From Clostridium sp. KNHs214 (GTDB lineage: Bacteria; Bacillota; Clostridia; Clostridiales; Clostridiaceae): 64,000 nucleotides of DNA. Below are positions 1 through 9,586 of this stretch, piece after piece. Under the pieces are notes generated by a model, which worked only from the letters and a program-made list of their open reading frames with translations, did not search any database and was not told where the DNA came from. Numbering within the stretch: the first letter of the stretch is position 1; every line of letters begins with the position of its first letter. The stretch is taken from contig NZ_JQMW01000013.1 in NCBI RefSeq assembly GCF_000744935.1, positions 372,001 to 436,000 of the forward strand, in the 5' to 3' direction. The translations under genes and the position numbers were made by a program.

Positions 1-3000
1 GGTGACACCATTTACTGTTTTTTCTGTTCTTATGCCTTGGTCATTATATTTAAATTTTATATCCTTGCCATTACCTTTTATTGAGGATAACATTCTTCCT
101 CTTTCCCAGGTGAAGGTGTATCCGTTATAGGTTAATGGATTTCCTATGTTATCATAAGTTATTTCTTTTCCATCAAAATTTGTTAGCTTGTCTTTCCAGA
201 TAGAATCACCGTAATTATAGTTGTAAGCTTTTGTACAGTTACCTAGTGATTCTGCTGTTGTATATTTATATTCTTTCTTACTGGTTAAATTTCCTCCTCT
301 ATCGTAACTGTAAGTTATAGTTTTTCCCAAAATACCATTATCTTCTCTTGTAATTTGATTTAAACCGTCATAGTGGTATTTTATTGTCTTTTCTTTTTCT
401 GTGCCTTTGTTTTGAACTATAGTTTCTATATTTCCATTCTTATCATAGGTGTAGCATATCTTCTCTCCACCATTATCTATTGATTTTACTATGGACGTGG
501 CGGTATTTGCTTCTTTCCCTGCTTCAAATTCGTATTTAGTTATATAGTCTTTTAATCCTGTGCTTAGTTTTTTTGATATCATTCTGCCTAAACTGTCATA
601 GTTTAAACTTAATGTACTGTTTGAAGTTAATGTGTTTTTATATAAGTTTGATATTTGTTCTTCACTTAAAGTTTGTGAACTATAGGTAAATTGTTCTAAG
701 TTTCCATTTAATTGTTCAGTTCCTTTAATACTGCTTCCCAAAGCTGTTGAACCTTTGCTAAAATCTTTAAAGCTTTCTGTAATCCCTTGTCCTACTAGTT
801 TGTCATTTAGGTAAAATTTAACTGTAAGCTTATTTTCTTTAAATTGCCAAGTTATTGCGGTGAAATACCATTTATCCTTATCTATAGTTTCTTTAGAAGT
901 TACTAAATTGGTGAATGATCCATCCCCTTTTTTTATTGCAATATTTAATTTGTTATTTTTATCAATATATGTGTTTAATATTTCACTATTCTTACCTTCA
1001 TTGGATATTATATGCCTTACAGTTCCTGTTTGTCTTGTCTTAAACCAAGTTCCCATAGTACCAGCATTTTTGTTCACATTTAGATTATATAAAATCTTTG
1101 TAGCATTAGAACTTGAAGAGGTATATGGTGTTACGAAACCTTTTTCTTCAAATTGCACTCCATCAAAACGCACTACATCTGTATTTTTAACCCCTGTTCT
1201 TATTATTACTCTACACATTTTGGTCTTTGCTGGTAGTGTAAATGTATGACTAATCCTTTTCCATTGTCTTTCTGGTATTTCTTTTGTATCTACAATATAA
1301 TATAATTGTTTACCAGATGAATCCGTGCATTCCACAGATAATTTCGGCTGAGAAGCACCTATTCTTTTAGCATATGCACTTAATGTATATTCTTTAGCTG
1401 TAGATAATGGAGAAGGAAATGTAATTTCCTGATAGGCTACTGAATTTGTATTGCTAGTTCCACTACTACCTTTAGTATCATAGGATTCTATGCACTTACT
1501 GCCCTTTACCCCATCGTCTACTATTCTACAATTTCCACTGAATCTATTCCAATCAGATATACGCCATGACTTTGTTCCATCTTCAAAGGATGAATTAGGT
1601 ATTAAATTTTTACTTCCTTCATAGGCTCCTAGTACATTTCTTCCTGTTGTCTCATCCTTTTCAAATATAGTATTTTGGCTATATGGCTCTATTCCACTTA
1701 GACTTTTTAAACTATTATTTAATGGGAATGTTTCTGTTTTTTCACTACTCTGCCCTTTTGTATTATAATGAACCTTAGAGAGCTTATTGTCATTATCGTA
1801 TTCATATTTTGTTACATAGGAATTATTATTTATTTTTTCATTTATGCTGCTTACATTATTGTCTTCATCATAGCCATACTTTAATGTGTCACCTTTTGAA
1901 TCTTTAATTTTTACTAATCTATCTGCCGCATCATAAATGTATCTATAATTTACATTATTGACTTTATCATAATGATTTGCTAAATTTCCACTAGCATCGT
2001 ATTCATATGAAAACGAACCCTGTGATGTGGAGCCACCAGAATAGCTTATTTCACTTACTCTATCTGAATTGTCATATTTATAATTTATCACATGTCCATT
2101 ACCATACTTTGAGGTTTTAAGCATTCCTGTAACTTGCTCATATATATTTTCTATTAAATTTTTTGTTCCATTTCCGTTACTTATATTTACCTTTGAATTT
2201 CTTCCAAAGGCATCATAGTCAAAGGAATAGTTAAAATCATTATGTCCTATATTTTTAAGCTTATCATTACTATAGCTATAACTATTAACTGCCTCAGTAG
2301 AAGAGTTAGCTTTTCCCTTTGTCTTTACAAGTCTATCTAGATTATCATATTCATAACTAATACTGTTTCCTTTAGCATCTGTAGCTGATTTAAGTGTTCC
2401 CTTTTTTGTATCGTAATTATATTGTACAGTATTTCCTGATGAATCAGTCATTGATTTTAAATAGTTTCCATCAGAGGTATACTCTGCTTTAGACTGCATA
2501 AATAATGTGTTACTTCCAATTTTAGCTTTTTTAGCATTTCCACTGCTATCATACTCGAAAGAATACACTACATTTTCCCCAGAAGTAGCATTTAATAAAT
2601 TGTGTTTTGAATCATATTTATATTTAAACTCGCTACCCTTTGGACTTACAGATTTTATCAAATCATTATTGCCGTCATATTCAAACTTTGACTTCTTTTC
2701 TGCAAGATCACTGGTGGATATTACATTACCCTTTTCGTCATATTGGTAGCTTTCACCAAACTCTTCTTTATAAAATTGTATTCCATCAAAATATGCATAA
2801 TTTTCATTTTGATAGTATAGACAATATACTATTACATTCTTATAATCATTATTTGCCTTTATTCTATCACATGCATACTGCCACTGACTTGAATCTTCAT
2901 TAAAAGATATAACATGCCATTCATAACCACCATCACTCTTTTGAAATCCTACATCTAATGCAAAATATCTTGGATATCTAATTCTAACAGAATTGGCTTT

Positions 3001-3012
3001 AACCTGCTCTTC
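1..3012 (-). pseudogene. RHS/YD-repeat wall-associated protein, 5'-truncated and running off the left edge
   Basis: One frame stays open for 1004 codons from a TAG stop at 3013-3015 to the window edge. It holds many YD-type repeats (motifs such as FEYDSSGN, YEYDNLDRLVK, YEYDASGN, YTYDKNGN), the signature of RHS/WapA surface or toxin-delivery proteins. Between the two YD blocks lies a stretch resembling carbohydrate-binding and LamG/concanavalin-like domains (NLIPNSSFEDG..SWRISDW, then GTMGTWFKTRQTG). The amino end is abnormal. The frame begins inside a domain (VRIRYPRYFALDVGFQ), directly after the stop, with no ATG for about 170 codons and no ribosome site. Upstream lies only the ileS terminator. 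I infer the gene lost its 5' part, leaving a silent carboxyl-terminal reservoir or a pseudogene. The toxin or immunity end, if any, lies outside the window. Confidence 0.75.
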
Positions 3013-3030
3013 CTATTGTAATAAAAAAAG

Positions 3031-3052
3031 AAGCACCCTCATAGGTGCTCCC
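3031..3052 (-). terminator. Rho-independent terminator of ileS
   Basis: On the minus strand AGCACC and GGGTGCT pair around a short loop and are followed by a run of seven T. It lies about 40 bases after the ileS stop and immediately before the truncated RHS frame. Confidence 0.75.
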
Positions 3053-3089
3053 TCATTATTTTACTAGAAAACTTAACGCTACTAGTAAT

Positions 3090-6000
3090 TTATTTTACAA
3101 CTTTCATTGACATTTTAAATTCTTCGCCATTGATCTTCATATCAGTGTATTCAGCTTCAGCATTGTATAAAACTTCTACTGCAAGAGTTTCTTTCTTTAT
3201 AGAGTCTTCAAACTTCTTAACTACAGCTTCTAGGGCAGCATTGCCGCTAACATAAAGTTTTATCTTGTCTGCTACTTCAAAACCGCTGTCTTTTCTCATG
3301 TTTTGGATTTTACTTAATACTTCTCTTAGGTGTCCTTCTTCTCTTAACTCTTCAGTTATATTAGTATCTAAAACTACACCTAAATCTCCCTCACCAGCAA
3401 AAGCATATCCTTCAAGACCTTGCATTGTAACAAGTAAGTTTTCACTGTTGAATTCTATTTCTGTTCCTTCTACGTCAGCCTTAACAACTCCACCATTTTG
3501 AACAGTTTGAGCTAAATTCATTTGATTCATTTGGCTTAATGCTTTTCTTATTTTTGGTATTAACTTACCATAGCTTTTACCTAGTACAGGTAGGTTAGGT
3601 TTTATTTCAAAATTAACATACTCTGATAAGTCTGCACCAAAGGCTATTTCTTTTATATTAAGCTCATCTTTAACTATATCTCCATAGTACTCCGGAAGAG
3701 TCTTTGTAGAAACAAGCATCTTAGAAAGTGGCTGTCTGTTCTTTATGTTAGCTCCATTTCTAGCGCTTCTTCCAAGCTTAACTATCTTATAAGCTATATC
3801 CATTTCTCTTTCAAGTTCTTCATTTACAAGCTCTACATTGTATTCTGGCCACTTACATAAATGAATACTTTCTGGAGCCTGTTTATCTAAGTTAACCACT
3901 AGATTTTGATATATTTCTTCAGCTATAAATGGTATAAATGGTGATGACACTTTAGATAAAGTAACTAAAACTCTATATAATGTTACATATGCTCCTATTT
4001 TGTCCTCTGTTAAATCTGTAGTCCAATATCTAGATCTATTTCTTCTTACATACCAGTTAGAAAGTTCATCTACAAATTCCTCTATAGTAAGAGCTGCCTT
4101 AGTTATCTTATAATTATCAAGGTCTTCATCTACAGTTTTAACTAATGTATTAAGTCTTGACATTATCCACTTATCCATTACATTTTCTGAAACAAAGTTC
4201 TTGTACTCTAGAGGATTAAAACCATCTAACTCTGCGTATAATACATAGAATGAATATACATTCCAGAAGGTACTTAAGAATTTTCTTTGAACCTCTGCCA
4301 CATCATCCTTAGAGAATCTAGTTGGAAGCCATGGTGCACTAGCTGTATAGAAGTGCCATCTTGTAGCATCTGCTCCCTGAGTTTCTATAACATCAAATGG
4401 ATCTACTACATTTCCCTTGTGTTTTGACATCTTAATTCCATGTTTATCAAGTACATGACCTAATACCACACAATTTTCAAATGGATTAGTGTGAAATATT
4501 CCAGTAGATATAGCAAGTAATGTATAAAACCATCCTCTAGTTTGATCCACTGCTTCAGAAATAAATTGTGCTGGGAAGTTCTTCTCAAACACTTCTTTAT
4601 TTTCAAATGGATAGTGATGTTGTGCAAATGGCATTGAACCTGAATCAAACCAGCAGTCTATAACTTCTGCAGTTCTCTTCATTTCCTTTCCACAATGTGG
4701 GCAAGTAAGTTTAACCTCATCTATATACGGCTTGTGAAGTTCTACATTTTCTGGAACATTTATGCCCTTTTCTTCTAATTCTTTTCTGCTTCCTATACAT
4801 TCTCTGTGACCACATTCACATTCCCATATTGGAAGTGGAGTACCCCAGTATCTATCTCTTGATATACCCCAGTCAATGACATTTTCAAGGAATTTTCCAA
4901 ATCTTCCTGTTCTAATGTTATCTGGATACCAATTTATCTTGTTGTTGTTTTCTAAAAGTTTATCTCTAAGAGATGTCATTCTTACAAACCAGCTATCCTT
5001 TGGATAATATAGAAGTGGTGTGTCACATCTCCAGCAATGTGGGTATGAGTGAGTATATTTTTCAGTTTTAAATAGCATATTATTCTCTGCCATATACTCT
5101 ATTATTTTAGGGTCTGCCTTTTTAACAAACATTCCTGCCCATGGAGTTACACATTCTACGAACTTACCTTCTGCATCTACTAGATTCATTAAAGGTATGT
5201 TATTAGCCTTACATACAATGCTATCATCTTCACCATAAGCTGGAGCAGTATGAACTATTCCTGTACCATCAGATAAAGTTACAAAATCTCCATGTATAAC
5301 GTAATGAGCCTTTCCCACTGGAGCTTGGAACTTAAATAATTGTTCATACTCTAGTCCTAGAAGCTCTTCTCCTTTAAATTCCTTAACTATTTCATACTCC
5401 ATATCCTTTAATACAACTGGAGCTAATTCTTTAGCTAATACGAATACTTCATCTCCAACCTTAGCCTCTATATAATCATATTTCTTATTTACAGTTAAAG
5501 CCATATTAGATGGTAGTGTCCATGGAGTTGTTGTCCAAGCAAGTATGTACTTGTTTTCTTCTCCCTTTACCTTAAACTTAACTATCGCTGTTGAATCCTT
5601 AACATCCTTATATCCTTGAGCAACTTCATGAGAAGAAAGACCTGTTCCACATCTTGGGCAGTATGGAAGTACTTTGTGTCCTTTATATAACAAATCTTTA
5701 TCCCACATTTGTTTTAATGCCCACCATACAGACTCTATATAATTATCGTGATATGTTACATATGGTTCATCCATATCAACCCAATATCCCATTTCTTCAG
5801 ACATTTTCTTCCACATGTCTGTATACTTAAATACGCTTTCCTTACACTGTTTTATAAATTTTTCAACACCGTAAGATTCTATTTGGTCTTTTCCTGAAAT
5901 TCCTAGAGACTTTTCTATTTCAAGCTCTACTGGAAGTCCATGAGTATCCCATCCAGCTTTTCTTAAAACCTTATATCCCTTCATTACCTTATATCTTGGG

Positions 6001-6203
6001 ATTAAATCCTTCATAACTCTTGTTAAAACGTGTCCTACGTGAGGTTTTCCATTAGCTGTTGGAGGACCATCATAAAATGTAAAATACTCTCCATCTTTAT
6101 TTAAATCAAAATTCTTTTTAACTATATCTCTGTCTTCCCAAAGTTTTAATATGTCTTTTTCCATATCAGTAAAACTTCTAGAAGTGTCTACTTTTTTATA
6201 CAT
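3090..6203 (-). CDS. ileS: Isoleucyl-tRNA synthetase
   Basis: Cytoplasmic class I synthetase that charges tRNA-Ile, with editing of misactivated valine. The HIGH motif is present as HVGH at residues 55-58 and the KMSKS loop as KMSKH near residue 590. The editing (CP1) domain with [12 protein letters not shown] lies between them, and an anticodon-binding domain follows. At 1037 residues it is longer than the roughly 920-residue bacterial type with a carboxyl-terminal zinc finger. The [13 protein letters not shown] signature also fits the longer, eukaryote-like IleRS clade (IleS2), whose members are often less sensitive to mupirocin; that clade call is an inference. Expression is controlled by the T-box leader upstream, and a family A repeat separates that leader from the start codon. 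Confidence 0.97.
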   Translation of the reverse strand: MYKKVDTSRSFTDMEKDILKLWEDRDIVKKNFDLNKDGEYFTFYDGPPTANGKPHVGHVLTRVMKDLIPRYKVMKGYKVLRKAGWDTHGLPVELEIEKSLGISGKDQIESYGVEKFIKQCKESVFKYTDMWKKMSEEMGYWVDMDEPYVTYHDNYIESVWWALKQMWDKDLLYKGHKVLPYCPRCGTGLSSHEVAQGYKDVKDSTAIVKFKVKGEENKYILAWTTTPWTLPSNMALTVNKKYDYIEAKVGDEVFVLAKELAPVVLKDMEYEIVKEFKGEELLGLEYEQLFKFQAPVGKAHYVIHGDFVTLSDGTGIVHTAPAYGEDDSIVCKANNIPLMNLVDAEGKFVECVTPWAGMFVKKADPKIIEYMAENNMLFKTEKYTHSYPHCWRCDTPLLYYPKDSWFVRMTSLRDKLLENNNKINWYPDNIRTGRFGKFLENVIDWGISRDRYWGTPLPIWECECGHRECIGSRKELEEKGINVPENVELHKPYIDEVKLTCPHCGKEMKRTAEVIDCWFDSGSMPFAQHHYPFENKEVFEKNFPAQFISEAVDQTRGWFYTLLAISTGIFHTNPFENCVVLGHVLDKHGIKMSKHKGNVVDPFDVIETQGADATRWHFYTASAPWLPTRFSKDDVAEVQRKFLSTFWNVYSFYVLYAELDGFNPLEYKNFVSENVMDKWIMSRLNTLVKTVDEDLDNYKITKAALTIEEFVDELSNWYVRRNRSRYWTTDLTEDKIGAYVTLYRVLVTLSKVSSPFIPFIAEEIYQNLVVNLDKQAPESIHLCKWPEYNVELVNEELEREMDIAYKIVKLGRSARNGANIKNRQPLSKMLVSTKTLPEYYGDIVKDELNIKEIAFGADLSEYVNFEIKPNLPVLGKSYGKLIPKIRKALSQMNQMNLAQTVQNGGVVKADVEGTEIEFNSENLLVTMQGLEGYAFAGEGDLGVVLDTNITEELREEGHLREVLSKIQNMRKDSGFEVADKIKLYVSGNAALEAVVKKFEDSIKKETLAVEVLYNAEAEYTDMKINGEEFKMSMKVVK

Positions 6204-6253
6204 TATACAAACTCCTTTCCTTTATATACTAAATATTCCTTAACTTTATAACT

Positions 6254-6377
6254 TGATTAACCCACAATAAGCATTACATTACCTGAATTATGAAATTTAT
6301 TGTTCCAAGCTCTTATGCAAGGCATTGAGAAGAAATTTCATAATTCCATCGCATTATACCTTTTTGTGGTTTAATCA
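6254..6377. repeat. Family A fold-back repeat, copy A1 (long form)
   Basis: The ends are an inverted repeat (TGATTAACCCACAA-like at one end, TTGTGGTTTAATCA at the other), with subterminal AATTATGAAATTT and AAATTTCATAATT pairing. Related copies lie at 8099-8182, 40898-40979 and 45828-45995. This copy sits in the ileS 5' untranslated region, between the T-box terminator and the ribosome site, so it should be transcribed with ileS. Confidence 0.8.
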
Positions 6378-6540
6378 TAACTTTAGTTTTTGAAACTTTA
6401 GTGTAAACTATCACCACTTATACAAAATAACAACTTCATTATGAATATATCTAACCATACAGTTTCCCCACGCTATAAAGTTCATCTAACCTTTCTGTTA
6501 AATATTATAATATTTTAATAAATTACTTTAAAAATAACAA

Positions 6541-6832
6541 AAGACTCCGTCCTCAATAGGACGAAGTCATAACTTCGCTATACCACCTAATGGTTAATAT
6601 ACACTTCAAGCACTCTTTGCACAAAACAAAACACTTTTGCACCAGTGATTACTCTATTCTTTAACGCAGAATTACGGATAAGCTTACTTTATAAAATTCG
6701 GCCTTCAGCTCATAGGTGATTTTCCTAAACTCTTACCTGCCAGGCTTCCACCTTTCCCGACTCTCTTTAAGGCATTAAGTGTAGTACTCTTCCTAATCAC
6801 AGCTTTTTAATACAATATATAGAATTCAACTT
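6541..6832 (-). ncRNA. T-box leader of ileS
   Basis: On the minus strand the T-box core AGGTGGTATAGCGAAG (about 6573-6588) precedes a strong terminator hairpin (GACTCCGTCCT pairing with AGGACGAAGTC, 6543-6568) and a T run. Upstream is a stem I region with an AGAGAGTCGGG-type segment and a candidate isoleucine specifier ATC in GAAAATCACC near 6720. By analogy with known T-boxes, uncharged tRNA-Ile would stabilise the antiterminator and allow ileS transcription. The specifier assignment is by eye. Confidence 0.88.
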
Positions 6833-6838
6833 CCTACT

Positions 6839-6867
6839 ATTATAGTATATCAAAAATTTATTGTCAA
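6839..6867 (-). promoter_or_regulatory. Sigma-A promoter of the ileS T-box transcript
   Basis: On the minus strand TTGACA (6862-6867) and TATAAT (6839-6844) are separated by exactly 17 bases. Transcription would start a few bases before the T-box leader. Confidence 0.85.
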
Positions 6868-6904
6868 TAAAACTTTTAAAATTTTCAAATTTCTTTTCAT
6901 GTAT

Positions 6905-7939
6905 CTAACTAAATATATTATATACATTTATTGAATTGACTACAATATATATAGCAATAGTAATTATAAGGGGCACATCCATTATTTTTTCTTTATTTTC
7001 CGTTGAAGAACTTATCTCTTCCTCTGACCATATAGCTTCTTTATAAATTTTATTTTTTATAACCCCTTCATTAATAAATTCATTGTTATTGACCCCAATA
7101 TCGTCAATATTTTTTAAATCCATACCATGATTTTTTGCTAACTTTTTCATAAGTGCATTTACTATTATAAATGATATAATAGCAACTATACCTAGTCCTA
7201 AAACAAAACCTATTTTTGTAGCCAAAGATCCATTAAGTATATCCGATGCTGAAGTTGATATGCTTTCTCCAGCTTGCATAGCCTTTTTTACAGATATATC
7301 TGACATGATAATTTGGGTTCCATTAACTATAAAATGACTTAACATTGAAGAAAATATTGAGCCCGTTATATGGACTAAATAAGCAAATAAAATTCCCATA
7401 ACAAAAGTATATAAGAACATTTGAATATTCATGTGTAAAATAGCAAATAATAGCCCTGTAAGTATTGCGGATTTCTTAAGTCCTAAATGTTTATAATTAG
7501 ATAAAACCACTCCTCTTACACATAATTCTTCTAGAACAGCCGGCATAACAGCTATAACTAAAAGCCTAATCCATATAGGCACATCGATACTTCCTGAAAG
7601 CAAATTTGCTACATTATTAGGAAGTATTAAAGCAACTATACCAGATAAACAATTAAGCAAAGGCTGAACCAGCATAGATATTAAAATTATCATTAACAAG
7701 TCCTTACCACCTAAAACCTTTATCCTTAATACATCTTTAGCAGATTCCCTATTTACTATAAAGTATACCGTTAACGGTATGGCTAAAAATACTAAGTTAG
7801 CTATAAACATTAATGAATAATTACTAAGCTTAAACACTTTATTTAACGGCGCAGCTAAAATCGAAAAGGATATATTTAGAATTACTAAACACATTATAAA
7901 CGAATTTCCTTTATGAACCCTATTCCCCACACTAATCAC
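6905..7939 (-). CDS. CPBP-family intramembrane metalloprotease (CAAX protease-like)
   Basis: A multi-pass membrane protein of 344 residues with the CPBP (Abi/CAAX) signature. It has EELCVRG in one helix, a conserved histidine in FAILHMN and a second in LSHFIVN. The glutamates and histidines are expected to bind the catalytic zinc within the membrane. About eight hydrophobic segments are visible, with a charged cytoplasmic tail of about 60 residues (NIDDIGVNNNEF..) before a final helix. Family members process prenylated proteins or act in bacteriocin self-immunity and regulated proteolysis; the substrate here is unknown. It is a single gene, divergent from the coat protein gene on the other side. 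Confidence 0.85.
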   Translation of the reverse strand: MISVGNRVHKGNSFIMCLVILNISFSILAAPLNKVFKLSNYSLMFIANLVFLAIPLTVYFIVNRESAKDVLRIKVLGGKDLLMIILISMLVQPLLNCLSGIVALILPNNVANLLSGSIDVPIWIRLLVIAVMPAVLEELCVRGVVLSNYKHLGLKKSAILTGLLFAILHMNIQMFLYTFVMGILFAYLVHITGSIFSSMLSHFIVNGTQIIMSDISVKKAMQAGESISTSASDILNGSLATKIGFVLGLGIVAIISFIIVNALMKKLAKNHGMDLKNIDDIGVNNNEFINEGVIKNKIYKEAIWSEEEISSSTENKEKIMDVPLIITIAIYIVVNSINVYNIFS

Positions 7940-8098
7940 CCCTACCTTGTATATTTTACTTATTCAACTTTTTATTTCTCATTATAATACATATTTGGTA
8001 TTAATTCAAATTACCTTTTAGTCCACTGTAAATATTGAAATGAGAGCTGGTATAAAAAAATGTTTTTTACACAAAATATTAATGAATATATGAAAATA

Positions 8099-8182
8099 TG
8101 ATTAACCCACAAAAAGGTACAATGCGATGGAATTATGAAACTTCATAATTCAGGTAATGTAATGCTTATTGTGGGGTAATCA
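8099..8182. repeat. Family A fold-back repeat, copy A2 (short form)
   Basis: An 84-bp inverted repeat with ends TGATTAACCCACAA and TTGTGGGGTAATCA and an inner AATTATGAA/TTCATAATT palindrome. It lies just upstream of the coat protein ribosome site, so it may form a hairpin in that leader or overlap its promoter. Confidence 0.8.
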
Positions 8183-8213
8183 AAAATATACATTTGTGGA
8201 AAGGAGAATTCTC

Positions 8214-8708
8214 ATGAATTTATCTCAAAAAGAAACAATGCTTTTACAAGACCAAAAATCTCATGAACAATTGTGTATTGAAAAATATACAAATTACGCT
8301 AATAGGGCCACCGATTCAAATTTAAAGCAAATGTTTTTAAATCATGCTTCTCAAGAACAAGAGCACTTAAACACAATAAATCAAATGCTAAATGGTCAAG
8401 TACCTAACCTAAATCAACAAAGTACTGGAGGTACACAGAATTCCACTAATAGTTCTATGCAAAATAACAGTACTCCTTCAAATAATTCAACTGCAGCTGC
8501 AGGCATGGATAATGTTGCTGACGGTAAATTATGTGAAGACTTGCTAATGACAGAAAAATATGTATCCAACACTTATGACACTACAATTTTTGAATTCAAA
8601 GATTCACATGCCAGAGAAGTATTGAACCACATTCAAAAGGAAGAACAAAAGCATGGAGAAGATATATTTAATTATATGAACTCTAAAGGTCTATATAGCG
8701 GTCAATAA
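8214..8708 (+). CDS. CotF-like spore coat protein (ferritin-like fold)
   Basis: The protein has 164 residues in two helical halves (LSQKETMLLQDQKSHEQLCIE near the start, and DGKLCEDLLMTEKYVSNTY..EEQKHGEDIFNYM near the end). They are joined by a low-complexity linker rich in Asn, Ser, Thr and Gln. The arrangement of QDQKSHE and HASQEQEH resembles CotF/ferritin-like coat proteins of endospore formers, which attach to the spore surface. I chose the ATG at 8214 because AAAGGAG lies 8 bases upstream. A longer reading from 8169 would start inside the family A repeat. The family call is by motif resemblance. Confidence 0.8.
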   Translation: MNLSQKETMLLQDQKSHEQLCIEKYTNYANRATDSNLKQMFLNHASQEQEHLNTINQMLNGQVPNLNQQSTGGTQNSTNSSMQNNSTPSNNSTAAAGMDNVADGKLCEDLLMTEKYVSNTYDTTIFEFKDSHAREVLNHIQKEEQKHGEDIFNYMNSKGLYSGQ

Positions 8709-8734
8709 TTTTCACCATGTTATTTAATATACTT

Positions 8735-8890
8735 AGGCACATTCAAATAAATAATAAGTCAGTATGCTACTATTTTGTGTCATACTACGTCAGCAGAACA
8801 CCCTGATAGTCTTATTATCGGCGGAACCTGCTTCCTTGTCTGACACAAAATATACTAGCATCTTTGGCTTGTTATTTATTTTCATGTCCT
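8735..8890. repeat. Family C fold-back repeat, copy C1
   Basis: An inverted repeat of about 155 bp. One arm has CACATTCAAATAAATAATAAG and the other its near complement ending in CTTGTTATTTATTTTCATG, both followed by a TTTTGTGTCA segment. The centre contains GGCGGAACCTGCTTCC. A full second copy is at 22360-22512 and partial copies are at 58039-58080 and 61152-61245. Confidence 0.8.
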
Positions 8891-8902
8891 TAAAGTTTAA
8901 AG

Positions 8903-9000
8903 AAGCTGTGGCATCAAGGAATTCACATGCAATATATTGTTTTGCAAGTTTAAATTTAACACAATATATCGTAGGATTTATTCTTAGTGCCACAGCCCCA
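8903..9000. repeat. Family D fold-back repeat, copy D1
   Basis: A repeat of about 98 bp whose ends pair (GCTGTGGCAT with AGTGCCACAGC) and whose centre pairs CAATATATTG with CAATATATCG. The second copy at 42283-42379 has GGCTGTCGCAT and GTGCGACAGCC, so the tip change is matched on both arms. Confidence 0.8.
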
Positions 9001-9028
9001 TAATTTTAAATTTTAAATTCAATACTAC

Positions 9029-9370
9029 CTACGTCATTTTTATTAGATTATTATTAATAAGTATTTTTATGTACGTAAGTAGCCTTTCCATAGCTGGGTC
9101 TGCTTCTTTACCAAATCTTTTCTCTAGCGATTCACATATATCTTTAATATTACTCACTCCATCACATTTTTCCCAAACAAAAGATCCTAATTCATCCAAT
9201 TCAATATTTACTGACTTAGGTGATTTAAATATTTTCTGCATAACTTTATCAAAAGCTTTATTTCTATTAATAACTAATGTTATTAAATTTTCTTTTCTTT
9301 CCCACTGTATTTCAGGGTTTTTATATGGAGTCATTAGAACTGCATTCTTTTTTTCTACTTTTCTCTTCAC
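9029..9370 (-). CDS. PqqD-like small protein downstream of the OPT transporter
   Basis: A protein of 113 residues with the PqqD-type helical pattern (ELDELGSFVWEKCDG..NIKDICESLEKRFG...AMERLLTYIKILINNNLI). In known systems PqqD-like domains bind the leader of a ribosomally made peptide and present it to a radical SAM enzyme. No such enzyme or precursor peptide is next to it here. The gene follows the OPT transporter in the same direction after about 215 bases. The same pairing recurs in the decayed copies at 13788-14247, so the association looks selected rather than accidental. The function is unknown. Confidence 0.7.
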   Translation of the reverse strand: MKRKVEKKNAVLMTPYKNPEIQWERKENLITLVINRNKAFDKVMQKIFKSPKSVNIELDELGSFVWEKCDGVSNIKDICESLEKRFGKEADPAMERLLTYIKILINNNLIKMT

Positions 9371-9586
9371 CCCTCATACCCTCCTTGTCCATTATTTTGT
9401 TTACCCCATGACTACTAGCATAATGCTCCTTCTTCTATGAAAATAAAATGTACTTAAGCTACGCCCATAAATAATAATTTCTTAAATGATATCAATAATT
9501 TCTTAAATATTATAAATTTAGAGTTGGGTACTAAAGATTCTATTCTCGTTCCCCATCCTCCTATTTATACAACTTCTTAAAACATT

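Noticed and set aside
860-2903. Rightward reading frames (for example 860-1249, 2507-2749, 2640-2903)
   Set aside because: They lie antisense to the continuous YD-repeat frame, lack ribosome sites and have hydrophobic, low-information translations.
8764-9003. Frames on both strands over 8764-9003
   Set aside because: They are read from fold-back repeats C1 and D1.
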